From Hymenobacter canadensis (GTDB lineage: Bacteria; Bacteroidota; Bacteroidia; Cytophagales; Hymenobacteraceae): a DNA stretch of 64,000 nt. Below the pieces are notes generated by a model that did no database searches, was not told where the DNA came from, and worked only from the letters and a program-made list of their open reading frames with translations. Each line of letters begins with the position of its first letter. Within the stretch, counting starts at the first letter, position 1. The position numbers and the translations under genes are program-made. Positions 42,716 to 51,609 of this stretch are shown one piece after another. The stretch spans positions 930,001-994,000 of the forward strand of contig NZ_CP114767.1 of NCBI RefSeq assembly GCF_027359925.1. The letters are read 5' to 3'.

Positions 42716-44032
42716 ATGTCAGTTGCCCGCCCATCCGCCGCCACGCCGCCTCCCGCGCCCGCCGCGCCGCCTGCTGCCCGGCAGTTTGTGCGAGGCTCGG
42801 TGGGCTCGGGCGTGGCCGTGGTGGCGCGTGCGGCGGGGGCGCTGCTGCTCAACAAGCTGCTGGCCGTGTATGGCGGGCCCGGCGGCCTCACGCTGCTGGC
42901 GCACTTCCAGAACCTGATGGCCCTGTTCACGACGCTGCCCAACGACGGCACGCACGTGGGCTTGGTGAAATACCTGGCGCCGCTGCCGGCCCGCGCCGGC
43001 CGCTACCGGGCGTGGCTGGGGGCGGCGCTGCTGCTGAACGGGGCCGCGCTGCTGTTGGGGCTGCTGGCGCTGCTGTTATCTCCGGGGCCGCTGGTGGGAG
43101 TGTTTCAGCCCTCGGTGGGCTGGGTGGTGCTGTTTGGGCTGGGCATTGCGCTGCTCACGGCCTATGCGCTGCTGGGCGCCGTGCTGCTGGCCGCCGGGCA
43201 GCTGCGCGCCTACGTTGGCCTGACGGTGGCGCTGAGCTTGCTGGGGCCGGCGGCCGTGGCGGCGGTGCTGGCTGGCGGCGGTGCGGCTACCACGGCGCTG
43301 CTGGCGTATCTGCTGGCACAGGGAGCCACCTTGCTTCCCGCCTTGTGGCTGACGCACCGGGCCGGACTGCTGCCAGCGTTGTGGCCGGGCCGCCTGAGCA
43401 AAGCCGCGCTGCGGGGCCTGGGCCGCTTCCTTCTGATGGCCGTGGGTCTGCTGCTGTTCGGGAAAGCCGTGGACTTTGCGGTGCGGGAGCTGCTGATCCG
43501 GCAGTTCAGCCTCGCCGAAACCGACCTCTGGCAGGCCGTGGCCAAGCTCTCCGACAACTATACTATGGTGATGACGGCCGTGATGAGCAGCGTGTATTAC
43601 CCGCGGCTGGCGGCGCTGGCGCCTCAGCCAACCGCGCAGCGGGCCTGGGTGCGCACGGTGCTACGGATGCTGGTGCCGCTGCTGGCCGCCGGCCTGGGCC
43701 TCCTCTATGTGTTGCGCCACTGGCTGCTGCCGGTGCTGTTCGAGGCCCGCTTCGGGGCGGCGGCCGGACTGCTGGGCCCCCAGCTGCTCGGCGACTGGCT
43801 GCGGTTTGTGGCGTGGCCCCTGGTGATGGTGCTCACAGCGCAGGCCCGCGTGGGACGTTACGTGGCGCTGCAGGCCGCCTCGGCGGTGCTTTACGCGGCG
43901 GCGCTGGCGCTGCTGCTGCCGCGGCTGGGCTTGCTTGGGGCCGTGTGGGCCTCGGCACTGCGCCACGGCCTGCTACTGTTCTGGTGCGGCTGGTATTTCC
44001 GGCGGTTTTGGGTGAGGGAGGAGGTTAGATAG
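42716..44032 (+). CDS. Oligosaccharide flippase, Wzx-like
   Basis: A 438-residue membrane protein with twelve or more hydrophobic segments in a MATE/Wzx-like pattern, from ATG 42716; the upstream frame to 42467 overlaps the corA start. It has FVRGSVGSGVAVVARAAGA at the N-terminus and paired arginines at the loops, features seen in polysaccharide translocases such as Wzx and WzxE. It probably flips a lipid-linked glycan, with the next glycosyltransferase. The residues are low in sequence similarity within this superfamily, so the call rests on topology and context. Confidence 0.75.
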   Translation: MSVARPSAATPPPAPAAPPAARQFVRGSVGSGVAVVARAAGALLLNKLLAVYGGPGGLTLLAHFQNLMALFTTLPNDGTHVGLVKYLAPLPARAGRYRAWLGAALLLNGAALLLGLLALLLSPGPLVGVFQPSVGWVVLFGLGIALLTAYALLGAVLLAAGQLRAYVGLTVALSLLGPAAVAAVLAGGGAATTALLAYLLAQGATLLPALWLTHRAGLLPALWPGRLSKAALRGLGRFLLMAVGLLLFGKAVDFAVRELLIRQFSLAETDLWQAVAKLSDNYTMVMTAVMSSVYYPRLAALAPQPTAQRAWVRTVLRMLVPLLAAGLGLLYVLRHWLLPVLFEARFGAAAGLLGPQLLGDWLRFVAWPLVMVLTAQARVGRYVALQAASAVLYAAALALLLPRLGLLGAVWASALRHGLLLFWCGWYFRRFWVREEVR

Positions 44033-44067
44033 GAACGTCATTCCGAGTGGAGCGAGGAATGACGTTC
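44033..44067. repeat. Minimal GTCATTCCGAGC-family hairpin
   Basis: Arms 44033-44044 and 44056-44067 (12 bp, perfect) flank GAGTGGAGCGA. It is a short member of the family seen in full at 45044-45148. It starts at the base after the flippase stop. Confidence 0.8.
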
Positions 44068-44111
44068 TTACTTTGTCATCCCATCACCTGTCACCTCATC
44101 ACCAAAAAATA

Positions 44112-45020
44112 ATGACGCCTCTGGTTACCATCGTAGCGCTTTGCTACAACCACGCCCGCTTCCTGCGGCCCGCGCTGGATTCCATTCTGGCCCAGACGTA
44201 CCCGCTGCTGGAGGTGTTTCTGGTGGACGATGGCAGCACCGACGACAGCGTAGCGATACTGCACGAGTACGCCGCCGCGCATCCGGAGTGGAAAACCGTG
44301 TTTCTGCCCGAAAACATCGGCAACTGCGCGGCCTTCAACCGGGCTTTCTTCCAGAGCCAGGGAGAATTTCTTATCGACTTTGCTACCGATGACATCCTGC
44401 TGCCCGAGCGGGTCGCGCGGCAGGTGGCGCGGTTTCAGGAGCTGGATGTCAGCTACGGCATGCTCTACGGCAACGTGGCGCTGCACACCGAGGCCGGGGA
44501 GTTTCAGCGGCTGTTTCACGCTCCCGGCCCTACGGGTGCGCTGCAGCCGGCTCCCGCATCGGGCTGGGTGTTTGAGGACGTGCTACGCCGGTTTTTCATC
44601 AGCGCGCCGTCCATGATGATGCGGCGCGCCACGCTGGAGCAGCTCAACGGCTACGACGAAACGCTGGCCTACGAGGACTTCGATTTCTGGGTGCGCGCCT
44701 CTCGCAGCTGGCAGTTCAGCTACCAGGATGAAATCCTGACCGAAAAGCGCCTGCATCCCCGTTCCATGTCGGCACAGGGCTACCGCCCCGGCGACCCGCT
44801 GGTGGCCTCCACCATCCGCATCTGCCACAAAGCCGCCGCCCTCTGCCGCACCGCGCCCGAGCGCCAGGCGCTGGCCGAGCGGGTGCGCTGGGAGCTGCGC
44901 CAGGCCGCCCGCTGGGGCAACCTCCCCGAGGCCCGCGACCTGTACGCCCTGCTGCGCGAGCTGGGCGGCGCCGGGCTGATTGAGCACGGAATCGGGGTGT
45001 ATCTGAAGGTGAGGGGGTGA
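44112..45020 (+). CDS. GT2 glycosyltransferase
   Basis: A 302-residue GT-A enzyme from ATG 44112. The N-terminus LVTIVALCYNHARFLRPALDSILAQTYPLLEVFLVDDGSTDDS holds the nucleotide-sugar site. FATDDI gives the metal DxD-like site and NGYDETLAYEDFDFWVRAS the catalytic region. It follows the flippase gene by 79 bases and probably adds a sugar to the same lipid-linked glycan. The ATG lies in a right arm of CACCTGTCACCTCATCACC words. Its stop lies in the left arm of the next repeat. Confidence 0.9.
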   Translation: MTPLVTIVALCYNHARFLRPALDSILAQTYPLLEVFLVDDGSTDDSVAILHEYAAAHPEWKTVFLPENIGNCAAFNRAFFQSQGEFLIDFATDDILLPERVARQVARFQELDVSYGMLYGNVALHTEAGEFQRLFHAPGPTGALQPAPASGWVFEDVLRRFFISAPSMMMRRATLEQLNGYDETLAYEDFDFWVRASRSWQFSYQDEILTEKRLHPRSMSAQGYRPGDPLVASTIRICHKAAALCRTAPERQALAERVRWELRQAARWGNLPEARDLYALLRELGGAGLIEHGIGVYLKVRG

Positions 45021-45191
45021 TGAGGTGATGAGGGGTCAACGTTAAGAACGTCATTCCGAGCGGAGCGAGGAATCTCGCGTGCTGACGTTGGATTACCATT
45101 GCAACGTCAGCACGCGAGATTCCTCGCTCCGCTCGGAATGACGTTCTTTATTTACCTGTCACCTGTCACCTGTCACCTGTCACCTGTCACC
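45013..45191. repeat. Nested arms (GGTGATGAGG / CACCTGTCAC words) around a perfect 47-bp inverted repeat
   Basis: The inner arms 45044-45090 and 45102-45148 are perfect reverse complements with an 11-nt loop. The outer left arm (45013-45037) carries GGTGATGAGGTGATGAGG and contains the stop of the GT2 gene. The outer right arm (45155-45190) has five CACCTGT copies and contains the stop codon of the 45180-46862 gene. Confidence 0.9.
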
Positions 45192-46862
45192 CAAAACCAC
45201 CTCATACAACTCCACGGGGCCATCCTGCGCCAATAGGCGGCGGCGCGGGAACCAAGTGAGCATCGAGTCGGCGGAGTAGCGGATGAGTGTGCGGGTGAGT
45301 TCGTCGTTTTGCAGGGTGGCGCGGTTGAGCAACAGCCACGACTTGTCGCCGGGGCGGCGGGCCACGGAGTCGCGCCGGGCGAACCGCTCGTAGCGCAGGC
45401 TGGGGGTGGGGCGGAAGCCGTAGTAGAAATCGGCGTGGCGCAGCAGCATATCATCGGTGAACACCACCCCGCGCTGGCTGGCCGGTAGGTGCGTTTTCAG
45501 GAGCCGCGCCTGCGCAAAATGGGCCGATACACTGGGCTTGCGCATGTAGTACACCGGCCGAATCAGCAGCAGCAGCGCCAGCGCACCCAGCAGCAGCGCC
45601 CCGAAGCCCGAGGTGCCCGGCGTCAGCCAGCCGGGCAGCCTGCGTACGTAGCGCAGGCCGGCTACAGCCAGCAGCAGCAGGCCCAGCCCACCATACAGCA
45701 CCGATACACCGTTGTGCAGCCAGCCCGCAAAGCCCAGCAGCACCAGCCCGATCAGCCAGCTTCCGCGCCCGGTTTGCCACAGGTTGCGCAGCCCAAACCC
45801 GGCCGCCAGCGCAAGCGGCGGCAGCAGCGGCGTCACCATGCGGGCCTGCAATGAAATCGGGTTGTACTCGTGCAGGGAGGTGCTGCCCCACCAGTAGAAG
45901 GCCAGTGTGCTGGCCGCCAGCACCACCCAGAATCCGGCCTCATCGTCAGACGTGGCCGCATCTGCCGGGCCACCTGGGCGGCGGCGGCCGAAGCCGGCAG
46001 CTACGGCCAGTACCAGCATCACGCCCATGCCCAGGGCCACAAAAAACGCCAGTGGCTCCCACGTTACGCGGCCCAGCAGGGCGTCGGCGTGGCCTTGCAC
46101 GTAGTTGCCGTCGCGCATGTAGGCGTTGGTTTGCTCGATGATGTGGTAGCGGTAGAGCACGTCGCCGGTGAGCAGCTGATAGTAGAGCAGGTAGGCCGCC
46201 AGCAGGCCCGCGCCGGTCAGCAGCGCCGTGCGCCAGAACCGGCCGTGCTGCTTCCGCCAGGTATCCAGCGCCAACAGGCCCAGGTAGAAGGGCAGGTAAA
46301 ACACGATGGTTTCCTTGCTGAGCAGGGCCGCGAAGCTCAGCGCCGCGAAGCCCGCGCCCCAGGCAGCCGGCCGGCGCTGCCCGACCCTTCGTCCCGCCAG
46401 CAGCGCCGCCGCCCCGGCCAGGCACCAGAACATCAGCACGTTGTCGGGGTAGAGGTAGGTACTCAGGTTGAGCGTGAAGTAGTGCAGCCCCAGCAGCAGC
46501 AGGGCGCCGGCCGCCACCAGCGGCTCACGCCGCCGATACAGCTGCCAGATAATGCCGGCGCAGCCCAGCGTACACAGCAACGGCCAAAGCGTGGTGCTGA
46601 TGATGTTCACCCCTAACAACCGGTAGAGCGCCGCCACCGGCCCGAAAATCAGCAGGCGTTCCTGCAGCGGGTCGTGGAGCAGGTGCTGCGGGTCGGGAAG
46701 GGGGCAGTAGGTGCCGCTGGCCAGGGCCTGCGCGTAGCGGGCGTAGAGGTAGTCGTCGAGGTCGTAGAGGCCCTCGTGGGCCAGTCCGAAAAAGGCCACG
46801 GTCACGACCAGCACCAGCACCAGAGCCAGCGTGGGAAAGCGGAAAAGCAAGCGGTGATTCAC
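45180..46862 (-). CDS. Polytopic membrane glycosyltransferase, PMT/ArnT-like (GT39/GT83 type)
   Basis: A 560-residue membrane protein (GTG start) with about twelve membrane segments. The first periplasmic loop has LAHEGLYDLDDYLYARYAQALA, the acidic residue pair of the GT-C fold, then long loops. The C-terminal region is a soluble periplasmic tail. It should move a sugar from a polyprenyl-phosphate donor to a protein or lipid glycan. It converges with the GT2 gene in the preceding repeat block, and its stop lies in the repeat. Confidence 0.8.
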   Translation of the reverse strand: MNHRLLFRFPTLALVLVLVVTVAFFGLAHEGLYDLDDYLYARYAQALASGTYCPLPDPQHLLHDPLQERLLIFGPVAALYRLLGVNIISTTLWPLLCTLGCAGIIWQLYRRREPLVAAGALLLLGLHYFTLNLSTYLYPDNVLMFWCLAGAAALLAGRRVGQRRPAAWGAGFAALSFAALLSKETIVFYLPFYLGLLALDTWRKQHGRFWRTALLTGAGLLAAYLLYYQLLTGDVLYRYHIIEQTNAYMRDGNYVQGHADALLGRVTWEPLAFFVALGMGVMLVLAVAAGFGRRRPGGPADAATSDDEAGFWVVLAASTLAFYWWGSTSLHEYNPISLQARMVTPLLPPLALAAGFGLRNLWQTGRGSWLIGLVLLGFAGWLHNGVSVLYGGLGLLLLAVAGLRYVRRLPGWLTPGTSGFGALLLGALALLLLIRPVYYMRKPSVSAHFAQARLLKTHLPASQRGVVFTDDMLLRHADFYYGFRPTPSLRYERFARRDSVARRPGDKSWLLLNRATLQNDELTRTLIRYSADSMLTWFPRRRLLAQDGPVELYEVVLGDR

Positions 46863-46869
46863 GCCGGCA

Positions 46870-47138
46870 AAGATGGTGATTAAGTGATGAGGTGAAAAGG
46901 TGATGAAGTCATGAAGTGATGAGGTGAAAAGACAATGGGGTTATGAAGTGATGAGGTAAGTGGGGCGCTGTCATCCTGAGCTTGCGAAAGACCTTTTCAT
47001 AGCTGTACAACTGGCCCTGGAGCAAATCAGCCTACCTCTTCGGAAATTTCGTGACACCGGTTGGTTCTCACGTGGGAAGGTCCTTCACAAGCTCAGGATG
47101 ACAGCTACCTTTACTCACCTCATCACCTCATCACCCCG
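46870..47138. repeat. Nested arms of TGATGAAGTGATGAGG words around a GTCATCCTGAGC palindrome
   Basis: The left outer arm (about 46870-46960) repeats GTGATGAGGTG- and GTGATGAAGTG-like words. The right outer arm (about 47110-47136) has CACCTCATCACCTCATCACC. The inner arms are 46967-46995 and 47077-47105 (imperfect, 81-nt spacer). It lies between divergent genes, so its role is not only termination. Confidence 0.8.
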
Positions 47139-47140
47139 CA

Positions 47141-48817
47141 ATGCCTGCCACGCTATTCCGACGAGTGCTACTGCCGGCGCTGCTGCTGCTGGCCGTGGGG
47201 TGGGGGCTGGGGGCGTACTTTGAAACCAACGACGACACAGCCATCATCCAGCTGCTGCGCGGCACCACCGCGGCGGTTCCCGTCACCGACCTTTACCTGT
47301 ATTTCCACGGCCTGGGTGCGGGGCTGAGTTGGCTCTATCAGGTGGCGCCCGCCGTGCCCTGGTACGCGCTGCTGCTCTACGGCCTGCTCTACGCCGCTAC
47401 GGTAGGCGCCTTCACCGTCCTCGACCGGCTGCTGCTGGGCCGGCTGCCGGGCCCCTGGATTGTGGGGCTGCTGGTGCTGTTTTTTCTGGTGGCCTGGTTG
47501 GAGCACGGCTTCTGGTTCAACTACGTGCGAATCCCGCTGCTGCTGGCGGGCGTGGGCGTGCTGACGGCCGCCCAGCGCCCCGCCAGCCGCGCCGCGCTGT
47601 GGCTGGGGCTGCTGGCGTTCGGGCTGGGTTGGCTGATCCGGCCCAGCGCGGCGGTGCTGGGGCTGCTGGCGGCCGTGCCGGGCGCGTGGTGGCTGAGCGG
47701 CCGGCGGGCCCTGCCGATACTGGGTGGCGCGGCCACCTGGGCCGTAGCTGGGGCGCTGTGGCTGAACCTGACCTGGAGCCCCGCCGCCGCCACCTTCCGC
47801 CGCCTCGACGTGCTGAAGTCCAACCTGCTGGACTTCCAGCTCTACCAGCCCGCCGCCGCCCTCACGCCCCCGGACAGCCTCGGGCTGGCCGCCGCCCAGC
47901 ACTGGCTACTGGCCGATTCCACGCTCGTGAATGAGGCTTTCTACGCCCGCGCCGCGCCCCTGCCGGCACCCGGCTACTTCCTGCGCACCATAGCGCCCGC
48001 CAAGCTCCGGCTGGCGCTGCCGCAACTCCTGCGCGACTATTTTCCGCTGTTGTTGCTGCTGGCCGTCAGTGGCTGGCTGCTGACTACCGCCCCTGGCCGG
48101 CCCCGCGGCTTCTGGCTGGTGCAGGGGCTGTTTGCGGGGTTGCTGCTTGCCCTGGCGGCAGCGCTGAAGCTGCCGCCGCGCATCGCGCTGCCCCTGCTAG
48201 ATATCTGGCTGCTGGGCAATCTGGCGGCGGTGCTGCCCACGGCTGGGCGGCGTGCGCCATGGGTGCTGCTGGCCGTGCTGGCGCTGGTGGCCGGGCCCTA
48301 CGCCTACAAAACCGTACACCGGGCTGCTGTGCTTGGGCAGGAGCGGCAGCAAAACCAACTGCTACGGCAGCAGCTCACCCATCTCACGCGGCAAACCGGA
48401 GCGCCCGTCCCGCGCCTGATCGTATCGGATGCCTTTGAGGCCACTTACAAAGCCGGGTCGCCGTTCACGGAGGGCATAGCTTCTGTTTCGCAGCGTAATC
48501 CAGCCCGCTACCTGCCCGTGGCGGGCTGGATTACGCTACACCCGTCGCAGGCGGCGTGGCGGCAGCAGCTCACGGGCACGCGCTATTTCCCGGAAAGCCT
48601 GCGCCGCCTGGCTGCCCGGCCCGATGTAGCTTGGATCCTCATGCCCACCACGGCCGCCATCCTCAATCGGCAGCTGGCCGTGCTGGCGGGCCCGCGTGTT
48701 CGATTAGTACCAATTCTGCCGGTGGCGCTGGGGCGTGCAACGGGTGAAATTCAGGCCCGGCACGCTCAATCCGGCGAAGCGCAGGCCTACAAACCATGGG
48801 TGGATTCAGTGGAATAA
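47141..48817 (+). CDS. Polytopic membrane protein of the glycan region
   Basis: A 558-residue protein with about eleven membrane segments and a hydrophilic C-terminal region from about 390. The first loop has FETNDDTAIIQLLRG (acidic pair, GT-C-like). A catalytic residue cannot be proven and the family is not recognised; a role as a glycosyltransferase-like enzyme for the local glycan is an inference. Positions 48492-48537 hold a perfect 17-bp inverted repeat inside the coding sequence. The start ATG follows the CACCTCATCACC arm by 5 bases. Confidence 0.75.
   Translation: MPATLFRRVLLPALLLLAVGWGLGAYFETNDDTAIIQLLRGTTAAVPVTDLYLYFHGLGAGLSWLYQVAPAVPWYALLLYGLLYAATVGAFTVLDRLLLGRLPGPWIVGLLVLFFLVAWLEHGFWFNYVRIPLLLAGVGVLTAAQRPASRAALWLGLLAFGLGWLIRPSAAVLGLLAAVPGAWWLSGRRALPILGGAATWAVAGALWLNLTWSPAAATFRRLDVLKSNLLDFQLYQPAAALTPPDSLGLAAAQHWLLADSTLVNEAFYARAAPLPAPGYFLRTIAPAKLRLALPQLLRDYFPLLLLLAVSGWLLTTAPGRPRGFWLVQGLFAGLLLALAAALKLPPRIALPLLDIWLLGNLAAVLPTAGRRAPWVLLAVLALVAGPYAYKTVHRAAVLGQERQQNQLLRQQLTHLTRQTGAPVPRLIVSDAFEATYKAGSPFTEGIASVSQRNPARYLPVAGWITLHPSQAAWRQQLTGTRYFPESLRRLAARPDVAWILMPTTAAILNRQLAVLAGPRVRLVPILPVALGRATGEIQARHAQSGEAQAYKPWVDSVE
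48492..48537. repeat. Perfect 17-bp inverted repeat inside a coding region
   Basis: The arms 48492-48508 and 48521-48537 (AGCGTAATCCAGCCCGC and its complement) with a 12-nt loop. They encode the hydrophilic stretch around PVAGWITLH and are not maintained by a known RNA feature. Confidence 0.85.
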
Positions 48818-48885
48818 GCGAAAAGGCCAAAATTTTATAGTCGGGGTTCTGGACTTATTCGGTGCAATACCGGGTAGTGGTTATA

Positions 48886-48893
48886 TACCTTTG
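48886..48893 (+). promoter_or_regulatory. -7 box TACCTTTG before the desaturase gene
   Basis: An exact TAnnTTTG match 40 bases before ATG 48934. The -33 position (about 48863) is GTGCA-like, not TTTG. Confidence 0.4.
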
Positions 48894-48933
48894 AGCCGCT
48901 CTCCTTCTTTCCCTACCGCCTAGTCCCACTACC

Positions 48934-49911
48934 ATGATTGCTACTAACATTTCCCGCGGAGAGGTTTTGCAACACCTCGAACCGTTTTTGCGCGAAAACA
49001 TGGGCACCTTCCTCAAGAGCGTGGAAGAAAGCTGGCAACCCTCTGACTACCTGCCGGACCCGCGCCGCGACACCTTTTTCGATGAAGTGAAGCTGCTGCG
49101 TGAAAGCGCCCAGGGCCTCAGCTACGACCTGCTGGCCGTGCTCATCGGCGACACCATCACCGAAGAAGCCCTGCCCAACTACGAAGCCTGGTTTCATCAG
49201 CTTGACGACCTGGGCCGCGACCACAACAGCGGCTGGGGCCAGTGGATCCGCGGCTGGACCGCCGAGGAAAACCGCCACGGCGACCTGCTCAACCGCTACC
49301 TCTACCTGAGCGGCCGCGTGAACATGCGCGAGTTCGAGGTCAGCACTCAGTACCTGATTGCCGACGGTTTCGACCTGGGCACGGCCCACGATCCGTACCG
49401 CGCTTTCGTGTACACCAGCTACCAGGAAACCGCCACCAACCTCTCGCACCGCCGCGTGGGCCAGCTGGCCCGCAAAGTCGGCGATGACGGCCTCTCCAAA
49501 ATCTGCGGCATGATTGCCGGCGACGAAAACCGCCACGCCCGCGTCTACAAGACGTTCGTGGAGAAGATTTTCGAAGTTGACCCTTCGGAAATGATGCTGG
49601 CTTTCGAAGACATGATGCGCAAGAAGATTGTGATGCCGGCGCACTACATGCGTGAAATGGGCATCGAAATGGGCAAAACCTTCGGCCACTTCACCGACGC
49701 CGCCCAGCGCCTCGGCGTGTATACCAGCCAGGACTACACCGACATCCTCGAAACGCTCATCACCGACTGGAAAGTAGCCGAGGTAACCGGCCTCACCGGC
49801 CCCGCCGAAAAAGCTCGCGACTACGTTATGGCCCTGCCCAACCGCCTGCGCCGCGTTGCCGACCGGATGTCGGTACCCAAGCTGGAATACCGCTTCAAGT
49901 GGATCGACTAA
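48934..49911 (+). CDS. Acyl-ACP desaturase (fatty acid desaturase type 2)
   Basis: A 325-residue soluble diiron enzyme. Ligands: EENRHG (Glu112, His115), SYQETATNLSH (Glu165) and DENRH (Glu198, His201), plus an early Glu near 78. It inserts a double bond into acyl chains on acyl carrier protein and so affects membrane fluidity. Length and motif spacing match bacterial DesA-type proteins. The stop is followed by a nested terminator block shared with the next lipoprotein gene. Confidence 0.93.
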   Translation: MIATNISRGEVLQHLEPFLRENMGTFLKSVEESWQPSDYLPDPRRDTFFDEVKLLRESAQGLSYDLLAVLIGDTITEEALPNYEAWFHQLDDLGRDHNSGWGQWIRGWTAEENRHGDLLNRYLYLSGRVNMREFEVSTQYLIADGFDLGTAHDPYRAFVYTSYQETATNLSHRRVGQLARKVGDDGLSKICGMIAGDENRHARVYKTFVEKIFEVDPSEMMLAFEDMMRKKIVMPAHYMREMGIEMGKTFGHFTDAAQRLGVYTSQDYTDILETLITDWKVAEVTGLTGPAEKARDYVMALPNRLRRVADRMSVPKLEYRFKWID

Positions 49912-49914
49912 CCT

Positions 49915-50110
49915 AATCACGGATTTTTCCGGATTAAGCGGATTGGTCGGATTTCGTAGTCGGCGCTGATCCGGCTTCATGTCAACCAACTGAGCATATA
50001 AAAAAAGGAGGCTTGCCATTCGGCAAGCCTCCTTTTTTTGCTTTCCGGTTACGTGATGAAGTCAGCTACAAAAGCCGACTCATCCGACTAATCCGGAAAA
50101 ATCCGTGATT
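49915..50110. repeat. 22-bp perfect inverted repeat with GGATTA words around a terminator
   Basis: The outer arms 49915-49936 and 50089-50110 are perfect reverse complements (AATCACGGATTTTTCCGGATTA type). Both sides repeat a TCGGATT/AATCCGA word. The core is the terminator at 50000-50039. Confidence 0.9.
50000..50039. terminator. Bidirectional terminator between the desaturase and lipoprotein genes
   Basis: A perfect stem of AAAAAAAGGAGGCTTGCC type with its complement and a 4-nt loop. A-run left, T-run right, serving both convergent genes. Confidence 0.9.
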
Positions 50111-50111
50111 A

Positions 50112-50747
50112 CTATTGGCCGTCCATTACCTGGCCCATCGTCCACTTGCCATCGGCGCCCAGCTTGTAGGTGATGGTGCGGCTGGTGGGGGTGGTAGCGG
50201 CCGGCGTGGTGCTGTCGGCAGATGCAGTGGTGGCAGTAGTTACCGGGAACGAGCGGCTCAGCATGCCGTTGCTCAGCATGTACGTGTCTTTGCCGCTGTA
50301 GCCGGTGGCAGCGGTACCCGAAATCATGCCGGGCGAAGCTACGGGCGTGTAGCCCCGCTCCCCAAACTCGTAGCCGTAGAAACCACCGTTGGCCGAGCCA
50401 TTGTCGGTGAAGATGTATAGCTCGGGCTTGCCGTTGCCGTTCAGGTCGGCCGAAACGGCGTCGCGCACGGCTCCGTTGATGTCAACGCGTACGGGGTCGG
50501 CGGAAAGGGCCGAGCCACGGTAGGCGCGAATGGTGAGCTGACGCTGGGCGCTTTCGCCGGTGGTGCGGACCTCGAAGCGGGAGTCGCCCTGGGTGATTTC
50601 GCGGGTGAAGCTTACCGGCTCGGTAGAAGCCGTGTTTTCTACTGTAGGAGTGCTGGAAGAAGTGTCTTCCACTGCCGTCCGCGACGAATCACAGGCGGTG
50701 GCAGTAACCAGGGCAGTGCCGAGCAGGGCAAAAATGGGTGCTTTCAT
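50112..50747 (-). CDS. Lipoprotein with NGNGKPELYIF element, PliI-like by weak resemblance
   Basis: A 211-residue lipoprotein; lipobox ATACD. Ser/Thr-rich after the signal, then a beta-rich domain. DLNGNGKPELYIFTDNGSANGG recalls proteins of the PliI lysozyme-inhibitor type and the calcium-binding VCBS type. The resemblance is weak and no inhibitory function can be shown. The C-terminal part is Thr/Ala-rich and ends MGQVMDGQ. The gap 50748-51142 (395 bases) beyond it holds no gene I can support; an 111-codon open frame there lacks family features. The DUF427 terminator at 51053-51113 is at its far end. Confidence 0.7.
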   Translation of the reverse strand: MKAPIFALLGTALVTATACDSSRTAVEDTSSSTPTVENTASTEPVSFTREITQGDSRFEVRTTGESAQRQLTIRAYRGSALSADPVRVDINGAVRDAVSADLNGNGKPELYIFTDNGSANGGFYGYEFGERGYTPVASPGMISGTAATGYSGKDTYMLSNGMLSRSFPVTTATTASADSTTPAATTPTSRTITYKLGADGKWTMGQVMDGQ

Positions 50748-51052
50748 AAAAAAATGTTAGGAAGAGTGGTACAGTGGTTGGCCCGGTCCGATGACCGGCA
50801 GGCAGCCCCGTAAGGCCGGCAAAAAGAGCAGTTCAAGCAAGTCAGCCATTACCAGCGGGCTTCGCAAAGAATGCGCAATGTATACGCAAGGTACTGTGTT
50901 CTCGGTCAAATACAAATTAAAAACGGACAAATGCCAGGAAAGGTAGCGCCATATAACTGCGTACGAAGCAAACAAACCACCCGGATTTACCCTGAATCTC
51001 AGGGCTATGCTTCCCAAGGCAAATTTTTCGGGGCCAATCAGTTGGGATAAGA

Positions 51053-51113
51053 AAAAGCCGGGAGCCGATGAGCAACCCATATGGGTTTTCATCGACTCCC
51101 GGCTTGCGGTACC
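51053..51113 (-). terminator. Terminator of the DUF427 gene
   Basis: Arms AAGCCGGGAG...CGATGA and their complement (with one or two mismatches) around ATAT; the minus strand ends in CCGGCTTTTTC. It follows the DUF427 stop at 51143 by 30 bases. Confidence 0.85.
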
Positions 51114-51142
51114 CGCATTGGGCCAGCGCTAGCGGCGCAGGC

Positions 51143-51424
51143 TTACGGCTGCACCTGCACGCCTTTCCAGAACGCCACCCGGTCCTTGATTTGCTGGGCC
51201 GCTTCCTTTGGCTCGGGATAAAACCAGGCGGCGTCTTTGTTCAGCTCGCCGTTTACGCGCAGGGAATAATAGCTGGCGCGGCCTTTCCAGGGGCAGGAGG
51301 TATGCGCAATGCTTTCCTCCAGAAACTCCCGCTTGATAGAGTCGGCTGGAAAATAGTGGTTGTTTTCAACGACGACCGTTTCGTCGCTTTCGGCAATGAC
51401 GGTGTTGTTCCAGATGGCTTTCAT
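51143..51424 (-). CDS. DUF427 family protein
   Basis: A 93-residue protein that matches the DUF427 barrel: MKAIWNNTVIAESDETVVVENNHYFP, then the conserved CPWKGRASYYSL and a final KEAAQQIKDRVAFWKG. The family is widespread in bacteria and fungi. It binds an uncharacterised ligand at the Cys-Pro-Trp-Lys site. The function is not known. It is a single gene between an upstream arm block and its own terminator. Confidence 0.92.
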   Translation of the reverse strand: MKAIWNNTVIAESDETVVVENNHYFPADSIKREFLEESIAHTSCPWKGRASYYSLRVNGELNKDAAWFYPEPKEAAQQIKDRVAFWKGVQVQP

Positions 51425-51428
51425 GGGG

Positions 51429-51592
51429 AGTGGGTTTTAGTTGTCAGTTGCTGGGTGGTAGTTGTCGGTTTTTAGTTGATAATTATCAGGTAATGTCAGT
51501 AAAACATCTAGTCCTGACACCCGACAACCACTACCTGACAACTCCCAATTACTCCCCGACAACTAAAAACCGGCTTCTGTTGTTCTGAGAGC
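51429..51592. repeat. Inverted arms of TAGTTGTCAGTTG words
   Basis: The left arm (about 51429-51490) repeats TAGTTGTC(A/G)GTT words. The right arm (about 51517-51572) repeats CCGACAACTA and CCTGACAACTC. It lies between the divergent DUF427 and VWA genes. Confidence 0.7.
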
Positions 51593-51609
51593 TCACTCCC
51601 CCAATTATT

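Noticed and set aside
45155..45190. Tandem CACCTGT copies as a possible CRISPR or VNTR locus
   Set aside because: The units are 7 bases with no spacers; they form the right arm of a nested block. A VNTR role is possible, but a CRISPR array is not.
50757..51092. A 111-codon frame between the lipoprotein and DUF427 genes
   Set aside because: It overlaps the DUF427 terminator, has no export signal, domain or membrane pattern, and its composition differs from the genes around it.
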